From Acidobacteriota bacterium (GTDB taxonomy: Bacteria; Acidobacteriota; Vicinamibacteria; Vicinamibacterales; SCN-69-37), in assembly GCA_004297655.1 (NCBI GenBank), contig SCUN01000197.1:1-33119 (forward strand): a stretch of 33,119 bases of DNA, read 5' to 3'. Below are positions 24,969 to 31,931 of this stretch, piece after piece. The stretch's first letter is position 1; every line of letters begins with the position of its first letter. The notes below the pieces were generated by a model that saw only the letters and a program-made list of their open reading frames with translations, made no database searches and was not told where the DNA came from. The translations under genes and the position numbers were made by a program.

Positions 24969-26125
24969 AACGTCTTCCTCGCGATCCACTCACGATACAG
25001 CGAGTCGGTCAGCATGTACCGGGATCCGTCGCGCATCACGATGTCCTCGCGAATGAGCGCCGCCAGCGACGACTGCACGCTCGAGGCGCCGGCCAGCCGA
25101 TGGCGCTGCCGCACATCGGCCGAGAGCAGTTCCTCGCCGCCCTCGAGGACGAGCGCCCGCAAGACGCCGCGCTGAGCCAGCGTCAGTCGCTGCCAGGATT
25201 CTTCGAAGACGATGCCCTGCTGGCGGAGGATGCGGCTGAGCGTGGCGTGGAGATCATCCACGCCCACCGCCTTCCGCCCCGCCGCCTTCACATCGTCCCA
25301 GGTCTCGTGCGCGAGTCGCTGAACGTCGTACGGGACGTTGTCGGCGAGATCGACGATCGCGGCGCCGAGACCGCTTTCCGCGCGAAGGCCGGATTTGGCG
25401 AATCGCGCTTCGAGCCACTCGGCGAAGTCCGCCGGATCGATCTTCTGCAGCCGCATCACCGGGCCGGCCTTGTAGAAGGGGCGCCGCGGACTGATCATCC
25501 GGTCCATGAGCGACGGCTCGGACCCGGCGAAGACGTAGCCGACGTCGCGCTGCTGTTGGACGGCGGCGCGCAGCGCTTCTTCGACCGACCCCTCGTCAAA
25601 CGACGCGATCGTCTGGAATTCGTCGAGAGCGATCGCCACCGGGCGCTTGCGCGCCGCCGCGATGCGGCCGGGCAGCGCGAAGACCTCGGCGGCGAGCCGG
25701 CCGGCGTCGCGGCTGGTTCTGACAGTCGGGAACGACAGCGACAAGGAGGGCGCGCCCGGCCGATCTGATCCGCCCGGGTCCACGGTGATCTCCGGCCGCA
25801 TGGACCGCATCAGCTCGCCGGCCCACTGGCGGAACCGGGCGATCGGCGTCTCGGCGGCGATGAGCGCCTGCGCGTAGGCCTCGAGGAACCCGACGTAGGA
25901 ACTCGATCCCGCGACGGTGACCGAGACGGTGATCACGCGCTCGCGGGCGAGGCTGTCGAGGGCGCGCCGGATCAGCGACGACTTGCCGTAGCGGCGCGGG
26001 GAGATCAGGAAGACCTTCTGCCCGGCGCGCAGGTCCTCGGTGAGGCGGTGGTATTCCTCGTCGCGGTCGGCGAAGGCGCCGGCGGCGACGATTTCGCCGT
26101 AGATGAACGGGTTCGATGACGCCAT
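24965..26125 (-). CDS. P-loop ATPase of the archaeal-ATPase/STAND-like family with C-terminal winged helix
   Basis: A 386-residue protein that starts with NPFIYGEIVAAGAFADRDEE, as in the PF01637-type ATPases. The P-loop is SPRRYGKSS (42-50), Walker B is VAIALDEFQ with Asp168-Glu169, and a sensor region FAGSEPSLMDRM (199-210) follows. The C-terminal part (about 300-386) looks like a winged helix (LTLAQRGVLRAL, SSVQSSLAALIREDIV, YMLTDSLYREWIARK). Relatives act as nucleotide-driven switches and are common near mobile or conflict genes, but their targets are mostly unknown. Its stop overlaps the start of the DisA-like gene, so the two are made together. The ATG at 26125 fits the family's usual N-terminus. 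Confidence 0.86.
   Translation of the reverse strand: MASSNPFIYGEIVAAGAFADRDEEYHRLTEDLRAGQKVFLISPRRYGKSSLIRRALDSLARERVITVSVTVAGSSSYVGFLEAYAQALIAAETPIARFRQWAGELMRSMRPEITVDPGGSDRPGAPSLSLSFPTVRTSRDAGRLAAEVFALPGRIAAARKRPVAIALDEFQTIASFDEGSVEEALRAAVQQQRDVGYVFAGSEPSLMDRMISPRRPFYKAGPVMRLQKIDPADFAEWLEARFAKSGLRAESGLGAAIVDLADNVPYDVQRLAHETWDDVKAAGRKAVGVDDLHATLSRILRQQGIVFEESWQRLTLAQRGVLRALVLEGGEELLSADVRQRHRLAGASSVQSSLAALIREDIVMRDGSRYMLTDSLYREWIARKTF
24974..24980 (-). promoter_or_regulatory. Ribosome-binding site that sets the TTG start
   Basis: GAGGAAG on the minus strand, five bases before TTG at 24968, lies inside the last codons of the upstream ATPase gene. The alternative GTG at 24989 has no such motif. 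This favours the TTG and a TTGA stop/start overlap. Confidence 0.65.
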
Positions 26126-26172
26126 TACAGTGATTGACGTAATGATTACCCAAATCAGCGTAATATGCCAGT
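26126..26172. promoter_or_regulatory. Short AT-rich divergent region with palindrome
   Basis: The 47 bases between the ATPase ATG and the VTT gene GTG include GTAAT-G-ATTAC (26139-26149), a perfect inverted repeat. TTGACG (26134-26139) and TAATAT (26161-26166) resemble promoter boxes for the plus strand but are 21 bases apart, which is too far for a standard promoter. With such a small gap both genes would have very short leaders. Confidence 0.35.
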
Positions 26173-26667
26173 GTGTTGCGCGGCTGGCTGCAGACCGAAC
26201 TGGCCCGGGCCGGGGCCTGGGGCCCGGGGGCCCTCTACGGGCTCTACCTGGCGCTCGGCGCCGTGCGCGGGTTCACGCTCGTGCCGTCGACGACCCTGGT
26301 GCTGGCGGCGCTGCCCTTCTTCCCGCCCGGCCCGCTCCTCGTCGCCACGATCGCCGGGATCATGCTGTCGTCGGCCAGCATCTACTACGGGTCGGCGGCG
26401 CTCAGGCTGGACGAACGGCTTGCGAAGAAGCATCCGGAGAAGATCGCCCGGTTGACCGACATCCTCAACCGCTACGAACTCCCGATCATCATCGGATGGA
26501 GTTTCTTCCCGTTGGCGCCGACCGACCTGATCTGCTACGTGTGCGGCGTGTTGCGGGTGCGCTTCTGGAAGTTCCTGCTGGGCGTGACGCTCGGCGAAGG
26601 CGCGATTTGCGCTTTGTACATCTACAGCGGTGACCAGTTCCTGCGATGGCTGGGGTTTCGGCAGTGA
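26173..26667 (+). CDS. VTT/DedA-like small membrane protein
   Basis: A 164-residue protein with four to five hydrophobic segments. The pattern LVPSTTLVLAALPFFPPGPLLVA, then GIMLSSASIYYGSAALRLDE, GWSFFPLAPTDLICYVCGVL and FWKFLLGVTLGEGAI follows the VTT (SNARE-associated/DedA/TVP38) domain, including the two half-buried helical hairpins. DedA proteins move undecaprenyl-phosphate or other phospholipids across the membrane. The usual Arg of the FxRxxP-type motif is not clear here, so the substrate is open. The protein is at the short end for the family. The start is GTG at 26173 (followed by TTG); an ATG at 26165 is in another frame. The stop codon is also the first base triplet of the heptad array. 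Confidence 0.78.
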   Translation: MLRGWLQTELARAGAWGPGALYGLYLALGAVRGFTLVPSTTLVLAALPFFPPGPLLVATIAGIMLSSASIYYGSAALRLDERLAKKHPEKIARLTDILNRYELPIIIGWSFFPLAPTDLICYVCGVLRVRFWKFLLGVTLGEGAICALYIYSGDQFLRWLGFRQ

Positions 26668-26692
26668 CCATTGGCCACTGGCCATTGACCAT
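26665..26692 (-). repeat. Tandem heptanucleotide repeat, minus-strand ATGGTCA family
   Basis: On the plus strand the units are TGACCAT, TGGCCAC, TGGCCAT and TGACCAT with no gaps; in reverse complement two are exactly ATGGTCA. The array starts in the stop codon of the VTT gene and fills the gap to the stop of the EF-P gene, so it sits between convergent genes. Confidence 0.85.
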
Positions 26693-26694
26693 TC

Positions 26695-27267
26695 CTAGGC
26701 GCGTCCCGCGAACTCGCGCGTTTCCGTGTGGACCTTGATCCGCTCGCCTTCCTTGATGAAGAGCGGGACCTTCACATCGAGCCCGGTGTTGGTCCTCGCG
26801 GCCTTGGTCACGCTGCCGCTCGAGGTGTCGCCGCGCACCGCGGGTTCCGTTGAGGCGATCGTCATCTCGACGAGGGCGGGAAACTGCAGGCTGATCGGGT
26901 GGCCGTTGTACTTGTGGACCTGGATCTCGAGGTTGTCGACCAGTAGAAACCGGTCCTCGCCCGTCTGCTCGGCATTGAGCGTCAGCGTCTCGTACGACGA
27001 CTGGTCCATGAAGTGGTAGCCGTCGCTGTCTGAGTACAGGAACGTGGCCGGGACTTTGACCAGGTCCGGGTCGCCGAACTTGTCGCCGGCCTTGAAGGTC
27101 TTGTCGAACACCGCGCGCGTCAGAAGGTTGCGCATCTTCAACCGCACCAGCGTCTGCCCCCCGCGCGCCGTCGGCCTCGAGATCTCCACTTCCAGACAGT
27201 TGTACGGGGCATTCTCGTACTCGAAGTACATCTTGCGCTTGATATCAATCGCCTCAATCAAACTCAT
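26695..27267 (-). CDS. efp: Elongation factor P family protein with EfpL/YeiP-type loop
   Basis: A 190-residue protein with the three beta-barrel layout of EF-P. It binds between the P and E sites of stalled ribosomes and speeds peptide-bond formation at polyproline stretches. Most of the sequence is EF-P-like (LKMRNLLTRAVFDKTFKAGD, HFMDQSSYETL, NGHPISLQFP, LDVKVPLFIKEGERIKVHT). The functional loop, however, reads RPTARGGQ rather than the KPGKGQ of Escherichia coli EF-P; PTARG is the loop of YeiP (EfpL), where an unmodified Arg is at the tip. So the modification route (lysylation, rhamnosylation or none) is uncertain; the tip residue is Arg. The ATG at 27267 gives the standard length. A dispersed repeat lies directly upstream, between it and the cupin gene. 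Confidence 0.9.
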   Translation of the reverse strand: MSLIEAIDIKRKMYFEYENAPYNCLEVEISRPTARGGQTLVRLKMRNLLTRAVFDKTFKAGDKFGDPDLVKVPATFLYSDSDGYHFMDQSSYETLTLNAEQTGEDRFLLVDNLEIQVHKYNGHPISLQFPALVEMTIASTEPAVRGDTSSGSVTKAARTNTGLDVKVPLFIKEGERIKVHTETREFAGRA

Positions 27268-27278
27268 GATTAATCGTA

Positions 27279-27328
27279 GGGGGACGTACCCCTTTTCCAC
27301 AACTTTTCAACAGTTGGGGACACCCCTC
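27279..27328 (-). repeat. Dispersed repeat, copy B
   Basis: Reverse-complement partner of the element at 8651-8700, sharing CTGTTGAAAA, TGTGGAAAAGGGGT and CGTCCCC, with one single-base length difference and a handful of substitutions. It fills most of the 61-base gap between the cupin stop and the EF-P start, so it is transcribed as part of the EF-P leader if the genes are co-transcribed. Confidence 0.8.
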
Positions 27329-27658
27329 TCAGTCCACGATGAACAGCGTGGCCCCGGTCGGCGTCGACGACCGGTGCGGTTCGGCCTGATCGGCCACCTG
27401 GTAGCTCATGCCGGGCGTCAGCCGGAATGTGCGCCCATCTTTCAACTCGGTGGACAGCTCCCCCGCCAGGCACAGCAGCACGTGCCCCTTGGTGCACCAG
27501 TGGTCCGCGACATAGCCAGGGGTGTACTCGACCATCCGCACCCGCACGTCACCGAATTGACGCGTGCGCCAGGAGGCCGAGCCGCGCTCGCCCTTGTGCT
27601 CGGTGCGCTCGACGCTGCTCCAGTCAGTTGTCCCAAATGGAATATCCGAGAGCTTCAT
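27329..27658 (-). CDS. DHCW-motif cupin-fold protein
   Basis: A single-domain cupin of 109 residues. The barrel strands are seen in VRVRMVEYTPGYVADHWCTKGH, then VLLCLAGELSTELKDGRTF and LTPGMSYQVADQAEPHRSST. The ADHWCTKGH segment is the motif that names this small cupin family; His and Cys there, with the later His, could bind a metal. Function is unknown, but cupins of this size are often sugar or small-molecule binders or simple enzymes. The ATG at 27658 overlaps the TGA of the AraC-type regulator gene (ATGA), so production is coupled to it. Confidence 0.82.
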   Translation of the reverse strand: MKLSDIPFGTTDWSSVERTEHKGERGSASWRTRQFGDVRVRMVEYTPGYVADHWCTKGHVLLCLAGELSTELKDGRTFRLTPGMSYQVADQAEPHRSSTPTGATLFIVD

Positions 27659-28647
27659 GCGATGCCCGCCCCTTTGCGTTCGCCGAGCCGGCGTCTCCAC
27701 GCCGCCGGCGCCTGGCCGAGCAGCTTCTTGAAGGCCCGGCTGAACGCCGCTTCCGACGCGTAGCCGACCGCGTCGGCGGCTTCGGCCACGGGCGCGCCTT
27801 CCGACAGCCGCTTCGCGGCCAGCTGCATGCGCCACAACGCCAGGTACTGCATCGGCGTCTCGCCGACCATGGCCGAAAACCGTTCGGCGAACACGGATCG
27901 CGAAAGGCCGGCGCGGCGCGCCAACTCCTCCACGGTCCACGGCGCACGCGGATTGCCATGCAATGCGGACAGCGCCTGGCCGATCATCGGATCCCGAAGA
28001 CCGGCCAGCCATCCGGTCTCGGCGGCCGGAAGCGTCTCGAGGTGGCGGCGAATCGTCTCGACAAACATCAACTCGGAGAGACGGGCCAGCACGTTCTCGC
28101 TTCCCGGACGGGCGGCGACCGATTCCTTTGCCGCCAGGTCCATCAGCGTCGCCAGCCACTGCCCGGACGGATCGGACGATCCGCCGGAGAGATGCATCAC
28201 GCTCGGCAGCGCCGCCAGCAGCGGGTTGAACGGGCGTTCGTCGCAACCGAGGAAACAACAGAGGACCCGCGCGCGTTCTGGTCCGCCGCCGCCCGCCTCC
28301 AGCGCGTGCAGCTTGGGCGACAGCGGCTGACGGACGAACATCGATGCATCGCTCGGATTTCGCATACCGGGCGCACTCGACATCACGTGCGCCGCCCCTT
28401 GCGGAAACACGATCAGATCTCCCGCGCGCAGCCGCAATGGCGGGTCACCGACGGCATGACCCCAGCATGCGCCGCTCATGATCAAGTGGTACTCGATCAC
28501 CCGCTCGGCGCCGGGCATGACCGTGCTCGCGATTTCGCGCGATGGCGGCGCCTCCAGCACCCACGGGGAACTCAATTCGAAGTCGAAGAACACGGCGCCG
28601 GTCAGGTGCACAGCGCGAAGCACATCCGACAGGACATCAGTGGCCAT
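27655..28647 (-). CDS. AraC-family transcriptional regulator with cupin-type sensor
   Basis: A 330-residue regulator. The N-terminal half is a cupin_6-type sensor (about 15-200), with SGACWGHAVGDPPLRLRAGDLIVFPQGAAH, and LCCFLGCDERPFNPLLAALP further on. The C-terminal AraC DNA-binding domain (about 228-325) has two helix-turn-helix units: TVEELARRAGLSRSVFAERF and AAKRLSEGAPVAEAADAVG, ending with SEAAFSRAFKKLLGQAP. Relatives control small oxidoreductase or cupin genes. The next gene, a DHCW cupin, overlaps its stop, so it is a likely target or partner. The ATG at 28647 faces the DinB gene across a 183-base gap. Confidence 0.92.
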   Translation of the reverse strand: MATDVLSDVLRAVHLTGAVFFDFELSSPWVLEAPPSREIASTVMPGAERVIEYHLIMSGACWGHAVGDPPLRLRAGDLIVFPQGAAHVMSSAPGMRNPSDASMFVRQPLSPKLHALEAGGGGPERARVLCCFLGCDERPFNPLLAALPSVMHLSGGSSDPSGQWLATLMDLAAKESVAARPGSENVLARLSELMFVETIRRHLETLPAAETGWLAGLRDPMIGQALSALHGNPRAPWTVEELARRAGLSRSVFAERFSAMVGETPMQYLALWRMQLAAKRLSEGAPVAEAADAVGYASEAAFSRAFKKLLGQAPAAWRRRLGERKGAGIA

Positions 28648-28830
28648 TCAAGTTCCCCGAACACCGGACGACCGGGCATCCCAGACGGACGCTGGAGCAT
28701 GAACGGGCGATTGGCGGATGATGGGCAAGACAAACCGGATGCGTGCGCATGCGTCCAGGGCGGCGACCACCGTAAAGTGAAGTTCCGCCGGCGCACTGTC
28801 GCGCCGACTGATTATCGAAAGGTCAATTCT
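28648..28830. other. Divergent intergenic region, AraC gene/DinB gene
   Basis: The longest gap in the window (183 bases). It must hold the start signals of both neighbours, but I see no convincing promoter pair. GATTAT at 28809-28814 is a weak -10 candidate for DinB, and GAAAGG at 28817-28822 is its ribosome site. GCGCATGCG near 28745 contains a short palindrome. No small gene or RNA hairpin of note is visible. Confidence 0.4.
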
Positions 28831-29316
28831 ATGCTGAGCCAACGTTCGAACGTCCTTGCCGAGCGCCTTGAACAGGGCGCCCGCGATCTCGCCGCATTCG
28901 CGAGCAACCTCACCGCCGCCCAGTGGAACACCGTCGTCCCGAAGGACGGACGCACCGTCGGCGTGATTGTCCACCACGTCGCCAACATGTACCCGATCGA
29001 AATCCAACTCGCGCAGAGCCTGGCGAACGGCCAGCCGATCGCCGGCGTGACCTGGGATGCCGTGCACGAGATCAACGCCGGCCACGCCAAGGAGTTTTCG
29101 GGCGTCACCAAAGCGGCCGCGCTCGAATTGCTCCAGAAGAACTCCGCGGCCGCAGCGGCCGCGATTCGCGGACTCACTTCCGAGCAGCTCGACCGCGCCT
29201 CGACCGTGTCGCTCAATGACGACGCGCCGCTGACGTGCCAGTTCTTTCTCGAGGATCACGCTGTGCGGCACAGCTTCCACCACCTCGCCGTCATCAAACG
29301 GACACTGAACGCCTGA
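28831..29316 (+). CDS. DinB-family protein
   Basis: A 161-residue four-helix bundle of the DinB/YfiT type. It starts LSQRSNVLAERLEQGARDLAAF, then has LTAAQWNTVVPKDGRTVGVIVHHVANM, a middle helix with EINAGHAKEF, and ends with FFLEDHAVRHSFHHLAVIKRTL. The three metal-site histidines fit His in VHHVAN and the two in the C-terminal HxxxH-like stretch. Such proteins bind a divalent metal; some are thiol-dependent (bacillithiol or mycothiol) S-transferases, others have no known role. The ATG at 28831 has GAAAGG upstream at a normal distance; an open frame extends far upstream but is antisense to the AraC gene. The serine ammonia-lyase gene starts 14 bases after the stop. Confidence 0.87.
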   Translation: MLSQRSNVLAERLEQGARDLAAFASNLTAAQWNTVVPKDGRTVGVIVHHVANMYPIEIQLAQSLANGQPIAGVTWDAVHEINAGHAKEFSGVTKAAALELLQKNSAAAAAAIRGLTSEQLDRASTVSLNDDAPLTCQFFLEDHAVRHSFHHLAVIKRTLNA

Positions 29317-29330
29317 TCTATCATCCGGGC

Positions 29331-30740
29331 ATGCCCGCGCCCGTCAGCATCTTCAACGACGTCATCGGCCCCGTGATGCGCGGGGCCTCCTCCTCGCACT
29401 GCGCCGCGGCGCTGCGCATCGGGAGGCTGGCGCGCGATCTGATGAACGCGGACATCGCCCACGTCCTGATGGAGTTCGATACCGGCGGATCACTGCCGAA
29501 CACCCACCAGAGCCAGGGCTCGGACATGGGGTTTTTCGGCGGCCTGCTCGGCTGGGACGCGGCTGACGAACGATTGCCGGATTCCGACCAGGCAATCCGG
29601 GCCGCGGGTATCACGATCGACGTTCGCTACGCCGATCTGAAGGACCCGCACCCGAACACCTATCGGCTCACGCTCTCGAATCCACGCGAGAAGCACTCGA
29701 TGATCGCGATCTCGACGGGCGGCGGCATGATCGAGGTCCTGGAGATCGACGGGCAGAAGGTCTCGCTCGATGGCGGCGCGCGCGTCGAAATCGGTGGGCG
29801 GGTTCTGCATCCCGTGCTGCCGGTGCTCACCCATCCGGACGCGCGCGTGCCGTTCAGCTCCTGCGCGGAACTGCTGCATGCCGCCGCGGGTTCGGATCGC
29901 CCGCTCTGGTCGTGGGCGGTGGCCTACGAAATGGCCCGAGGCCAACTGGCGGCCGCCAATGTGCACGCCATGATGCTCGACATCGTCCGCATCCTCCGCC
30001 GCTCGATCGCGCAGGGCATTGCGGGGACGACGTACGCCGATCGGGTGCTCGGACATCAGTCGGGACAATTCGAAGCCGCGATGCACTCGGGTCGCCTCCT
30101 GGATACCGGTGCGCTCGCGCGCGCGGTGCTCTACACCACGGCGCTCATGGAAGTGAAAAGCTCCATGGGCGTCATCGTCGCCGCGCCGACCGCTGGCGCG
30201 TGCGCGGCATTGCCCGCGTCGGTCATCGGATTCGCCGAAGAGATGCACCTCGACGAAGACGACATGGCGCGCGCGATGCTCGCCGCGGGCCTCATCGGCG
30301 TCTTCATCGCGGAGCGGTGGACGTTCGCCGCCGAAGTCGGCGGCTGTCAGGCGGAAGGGGGATCGGCCGCGGCGATGGCGGCCGCGGCACTGGTCACACT
30401 GGCCGGCGGCACTGTCCAACAGGCCACATCGGCGGCCTCCATGGCGCTGCAGAGCATGCTCGGCCTGATCTGTGATCCGGTCGCGGCGCGCGTGGAGGTG
30501 CCCTGCCTCGGCAAGAACGTCATCGCCGCGAGCAACGCGGCGTCATGCGCCAACATGGCGCTCGCCGGGTTCGATCAGGTGATTCCATTCGATGAAGTCG
30601 TCGATGCGGCGAAGCGCGTCGCCGACGCCATGCCGAGGGAGCATCGCTGCACGGCGCTCGGCGGACTCGCCACCACGCCGACCGCGATCAAGCTCGCGGG
30701 CGTCCTTGCGGATCGACTACAGCGAAAAGCAGCGCGGTGA
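29331..30740 (+). CDS. sdaA: L-serine ammonia-lyase, iron-sulfur type, single chain
   Basis: A 469-residue enzyme that converts L-serine to pyruvate and ammonia using a [4Fe-4S] cluster as Lewis acid. The N-terminal beta domain (about 1-150) has SIFNDVIGPVMRGASSSHC and DTGGSLPNTHQSQGSDMG. The C-terminal alpha domain has the three cluster cysteines at 339 (GGCQAEGG), 381 (LICDPVAARVEV) and 392 (VPCLGKN). Both domains are on one chain, as in Escherichia coli SdaA, rather than split as in Bacillus. The C-terminal tail (ADRLQRKAAR) has no Cys. The ATG at 29331 lies 14 bases after the DinB gene. The last 53 bases overlap the small membrane-protein gene on the other strand. Confidence 0.94.
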   Translation: MPAPVSIFNDVIGPVMRGASSSHCAAALRIGRLARDLMNADIAHVLMEFDTGGSLPNTHQSQGSDMGFFGGLLGWDAADERLPDSDQAIRAAGITIDVRYADLKDPHPNTYRLTLSNPREKHSMIAISTGGGMIEVLEIDGQKVSLDGGARVEIGGRVLHPVLPVLTHPDARVPFSSCAELLHAAAGSDRPLWSWAVAYEMARGQLAAANVHAMMLDIVRILRRSIAQGIAGTTYADRVLGHQSGQFEAAMHSGRLLDTGALARAVLYTTALMEVKSSMGVIVAAPTAGACAALPASVIGFAEEMHLDEDDMARAMLAAGLIGVFIAERWTFAAEVGGCQAEGGSAAAMAAAALVTLAGGTVQQATSAASMALQSMLGLICDPVAARVEVPCLGKNVIAASNAASCANMALAGFDQVIPFDEVVDAAKRVADAMPREHRCTALGGLATTPTAIKLAGVLADRLQRKAAR

Positions 30741-31074
30741 TCGCAAGCGCGAACATCGCGCCCTTGATCGCGACGACCGTCGCTCCGCTCAACCCTGACG
30801 GGTCGGCCTGGTCAATGAGCGCCAGCTGGCCGAAGAAGCTCGCGTAGACCTGGCCGCAGGCAAACCCCCACGCTGCGGCGAGCACGACTCGGCCCGACGG
30901 ATCCGATCGGCGAGTCCGCCATGCGCCGTACAGCAGAAACGCGCCAATCAGCCAGTCATCGAGCCAAAAAGGCGCCGCCCGAATGTCACCAAGCTCATGC
31001 CAGCGTCGCGTGGTTTCCGCGATCGGCAGAAACACGCCCGCCACGATCGCGAGGGCGCGGCTGAAGCGAATCAC
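30688..31074 (-). CDS. Small membrane protein of unknown function
   Basis: A 128-residue protein with four hydrophobic stretches: FSRALAIVAGVFLPI, WLDDWLIGAFLLYGAW, VVLAAAWGFACGQVYASFFG and AIKGAMFALAITALLFAVV. No known family is recognised. The polar WRTRRSDPSGR loop between helices two and three is the only charged part. Start: GTG at 31074 overlaps the TGA of the DUF1028 gene (GTGA), so it is probably co-transcribed with it. Its final 53 bases overlap the serine ammonia-lyase gene in the opposite direction, which makes this gene slightly less certain than its neighbours. Confidence 0.68.
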   Translation of the reverse strand: MIRFSRALAIVAGVFLPIAETTRRWHELGDIRAAPFWLDDWLIGAFLLYGAWRTRRSDPSGRVVLAAAWGFACGQVYASFFGQLALIDQADPSGLSGATVVAIKGAMFALAITALLFAVVDPQGRPRA

Positions 31075-31892
31075 TTCTTCGCCTTCTTCCAGCCGTCGTA
31101 GCGGAGGCGCAGCGTCTTGACGGGATTGCCGTCTTCTTCGGCCTTGATGTCCTGCTCGGTCACGCTGATGAACATCGAGTAGTCGCCGTCGCTGTACGAC
31201 GTCTTATTTGCGTCAGACTTCTCCGCGAGCAGGATGTAGGCAACGTGCGCGGTCTTCGTCACGCAGGGCGCCGGCGTCTTCGGCGTGGAGTCACACGAAC
31301 AGCGCTTGTCCCCGCCCTTTGCGTCGGCCGCTTCCATCGCGGCCATCACGCGATCGGTCAGCTCGCCCTTCGCCGCGATGAACGCCTTCACCGCGTCATG
31401 CACCACGTCATCGCTCGCCAGGATGTTGCCCTGGATGGAGTAGTAGATCGGCTCGCCAGGCACCTGCCCTTGCTCGTGCAGCGACGAGGCTTGATTGCCT
31501 GTGCCCGAGTGGCCCGCCGCGCGACCGGTCATGTCGATGATGCCGAACTGCCGCGACTGGAAGTTCGGATCCGCGGACAGCATCTCGATGATCTTCGCGG
31601 GATCCGTGCCCTTCTGCAGTTCCGCGTAGATCAAATTCTGATTCGCGAACGTCGCATCGACGTTCGCCTGTGCCGCCGCGGCGGCTTTGCCGGGAACGAC
31701 GATGGCCTGGATGCTGCGGAGCCCGAACGGGGGCGCGCGCCGCACGAGATTCGCGCCGCTCACGCACGTCGCGGAGGCGACAACGGATTGGCCGGTTTTC
31801 GAATTGAGCGCAACGACCGACCAGGTGGCAAAGGCCGATCGGGGAACAAGGAGGAGGGCGACGAGCAGCCCGAACCGAGTGAGTCTGAGCAT
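31071..31892 (-). CDS. Exported DUF1028-family protein (Ntn-hydrolase-like)
   Basis: A 273-residue protein with a signal peptide (LTRFGLLVALLLVPRSAFA). The mature part starts with TWSVVALNSKTGQSVVASATC, the usual DUF1028 start. It continues with RSIQAIVVPGKAAAAAQANVD, FQSRQFGIIDMTGRAAGHSG, and YYSIQGNILASDDVVHDAVK; these match the Ntn-hydrolase-like fold of this family, which has been tied to peptide or ureide hydrolysis but has no settled reaction. A cysteine-rich CSCDSTP segment is an added feature. Starts at 31892 or 31910 are both possible (no strong ribosome site); 31892 is given as it puts the signal at the N-terminus. It is divergent from the ArsR gene; the tandem operators lie between them. 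Confidence 0.83.
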   Translation of the reverse strand: MLRLTRFGLLVALLLVPRSAFATWSVVALNSKTGQSVVASATCVSGANLVRRAPPFGLRSIQAIVVPGKAAAAAQANVDATFANQNLIYAELQKGTDPAKIIEMLSADPNFQSRQFGIIDMTGRAAGHSGTGNQASSLHEQGQVPGEPIYYSIQGNILASDDVVHDAVKAFIAAKGELTDRVMAAMEAADAKGGDKRCSCDSTPKTPAPCVTKTAHVAYILLAEKSDANKTSYSDGDYSMFISVTEQDIKAEEDGNPVKTLRLRYDGWKKAKK

Positions 31893-31931
31893 GCGGAATT
31901 CTACGGCCATTGAGAATTGATAAGTTGGTGA

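Noticed and set aside
26158-26166. Standard promoter for the VTT gene using TTGACG and TAATAT
   Set aside because: The spacer is 21 bases, beyond the usual range, and no better pair is visible; kept only as a low-confidence regulatory region.
27279-27328. DnaA-box-like 9-mers (TTTTCCACA, TTTTCAACA) as a replication origin
   Set aside because: They belong to a dispersed repeat seen also at 8651-8700, with no dnaA, dnaN, AT-rich unwinding element or box cluster nearby.
27427-28830. Upstream extension of the DinB gene by several hundred codons
   Set aside because: The extension is antisense to the cupin and AraC genes; the DinB fold starts at the ATG at 28831, which has a good ribosome site.
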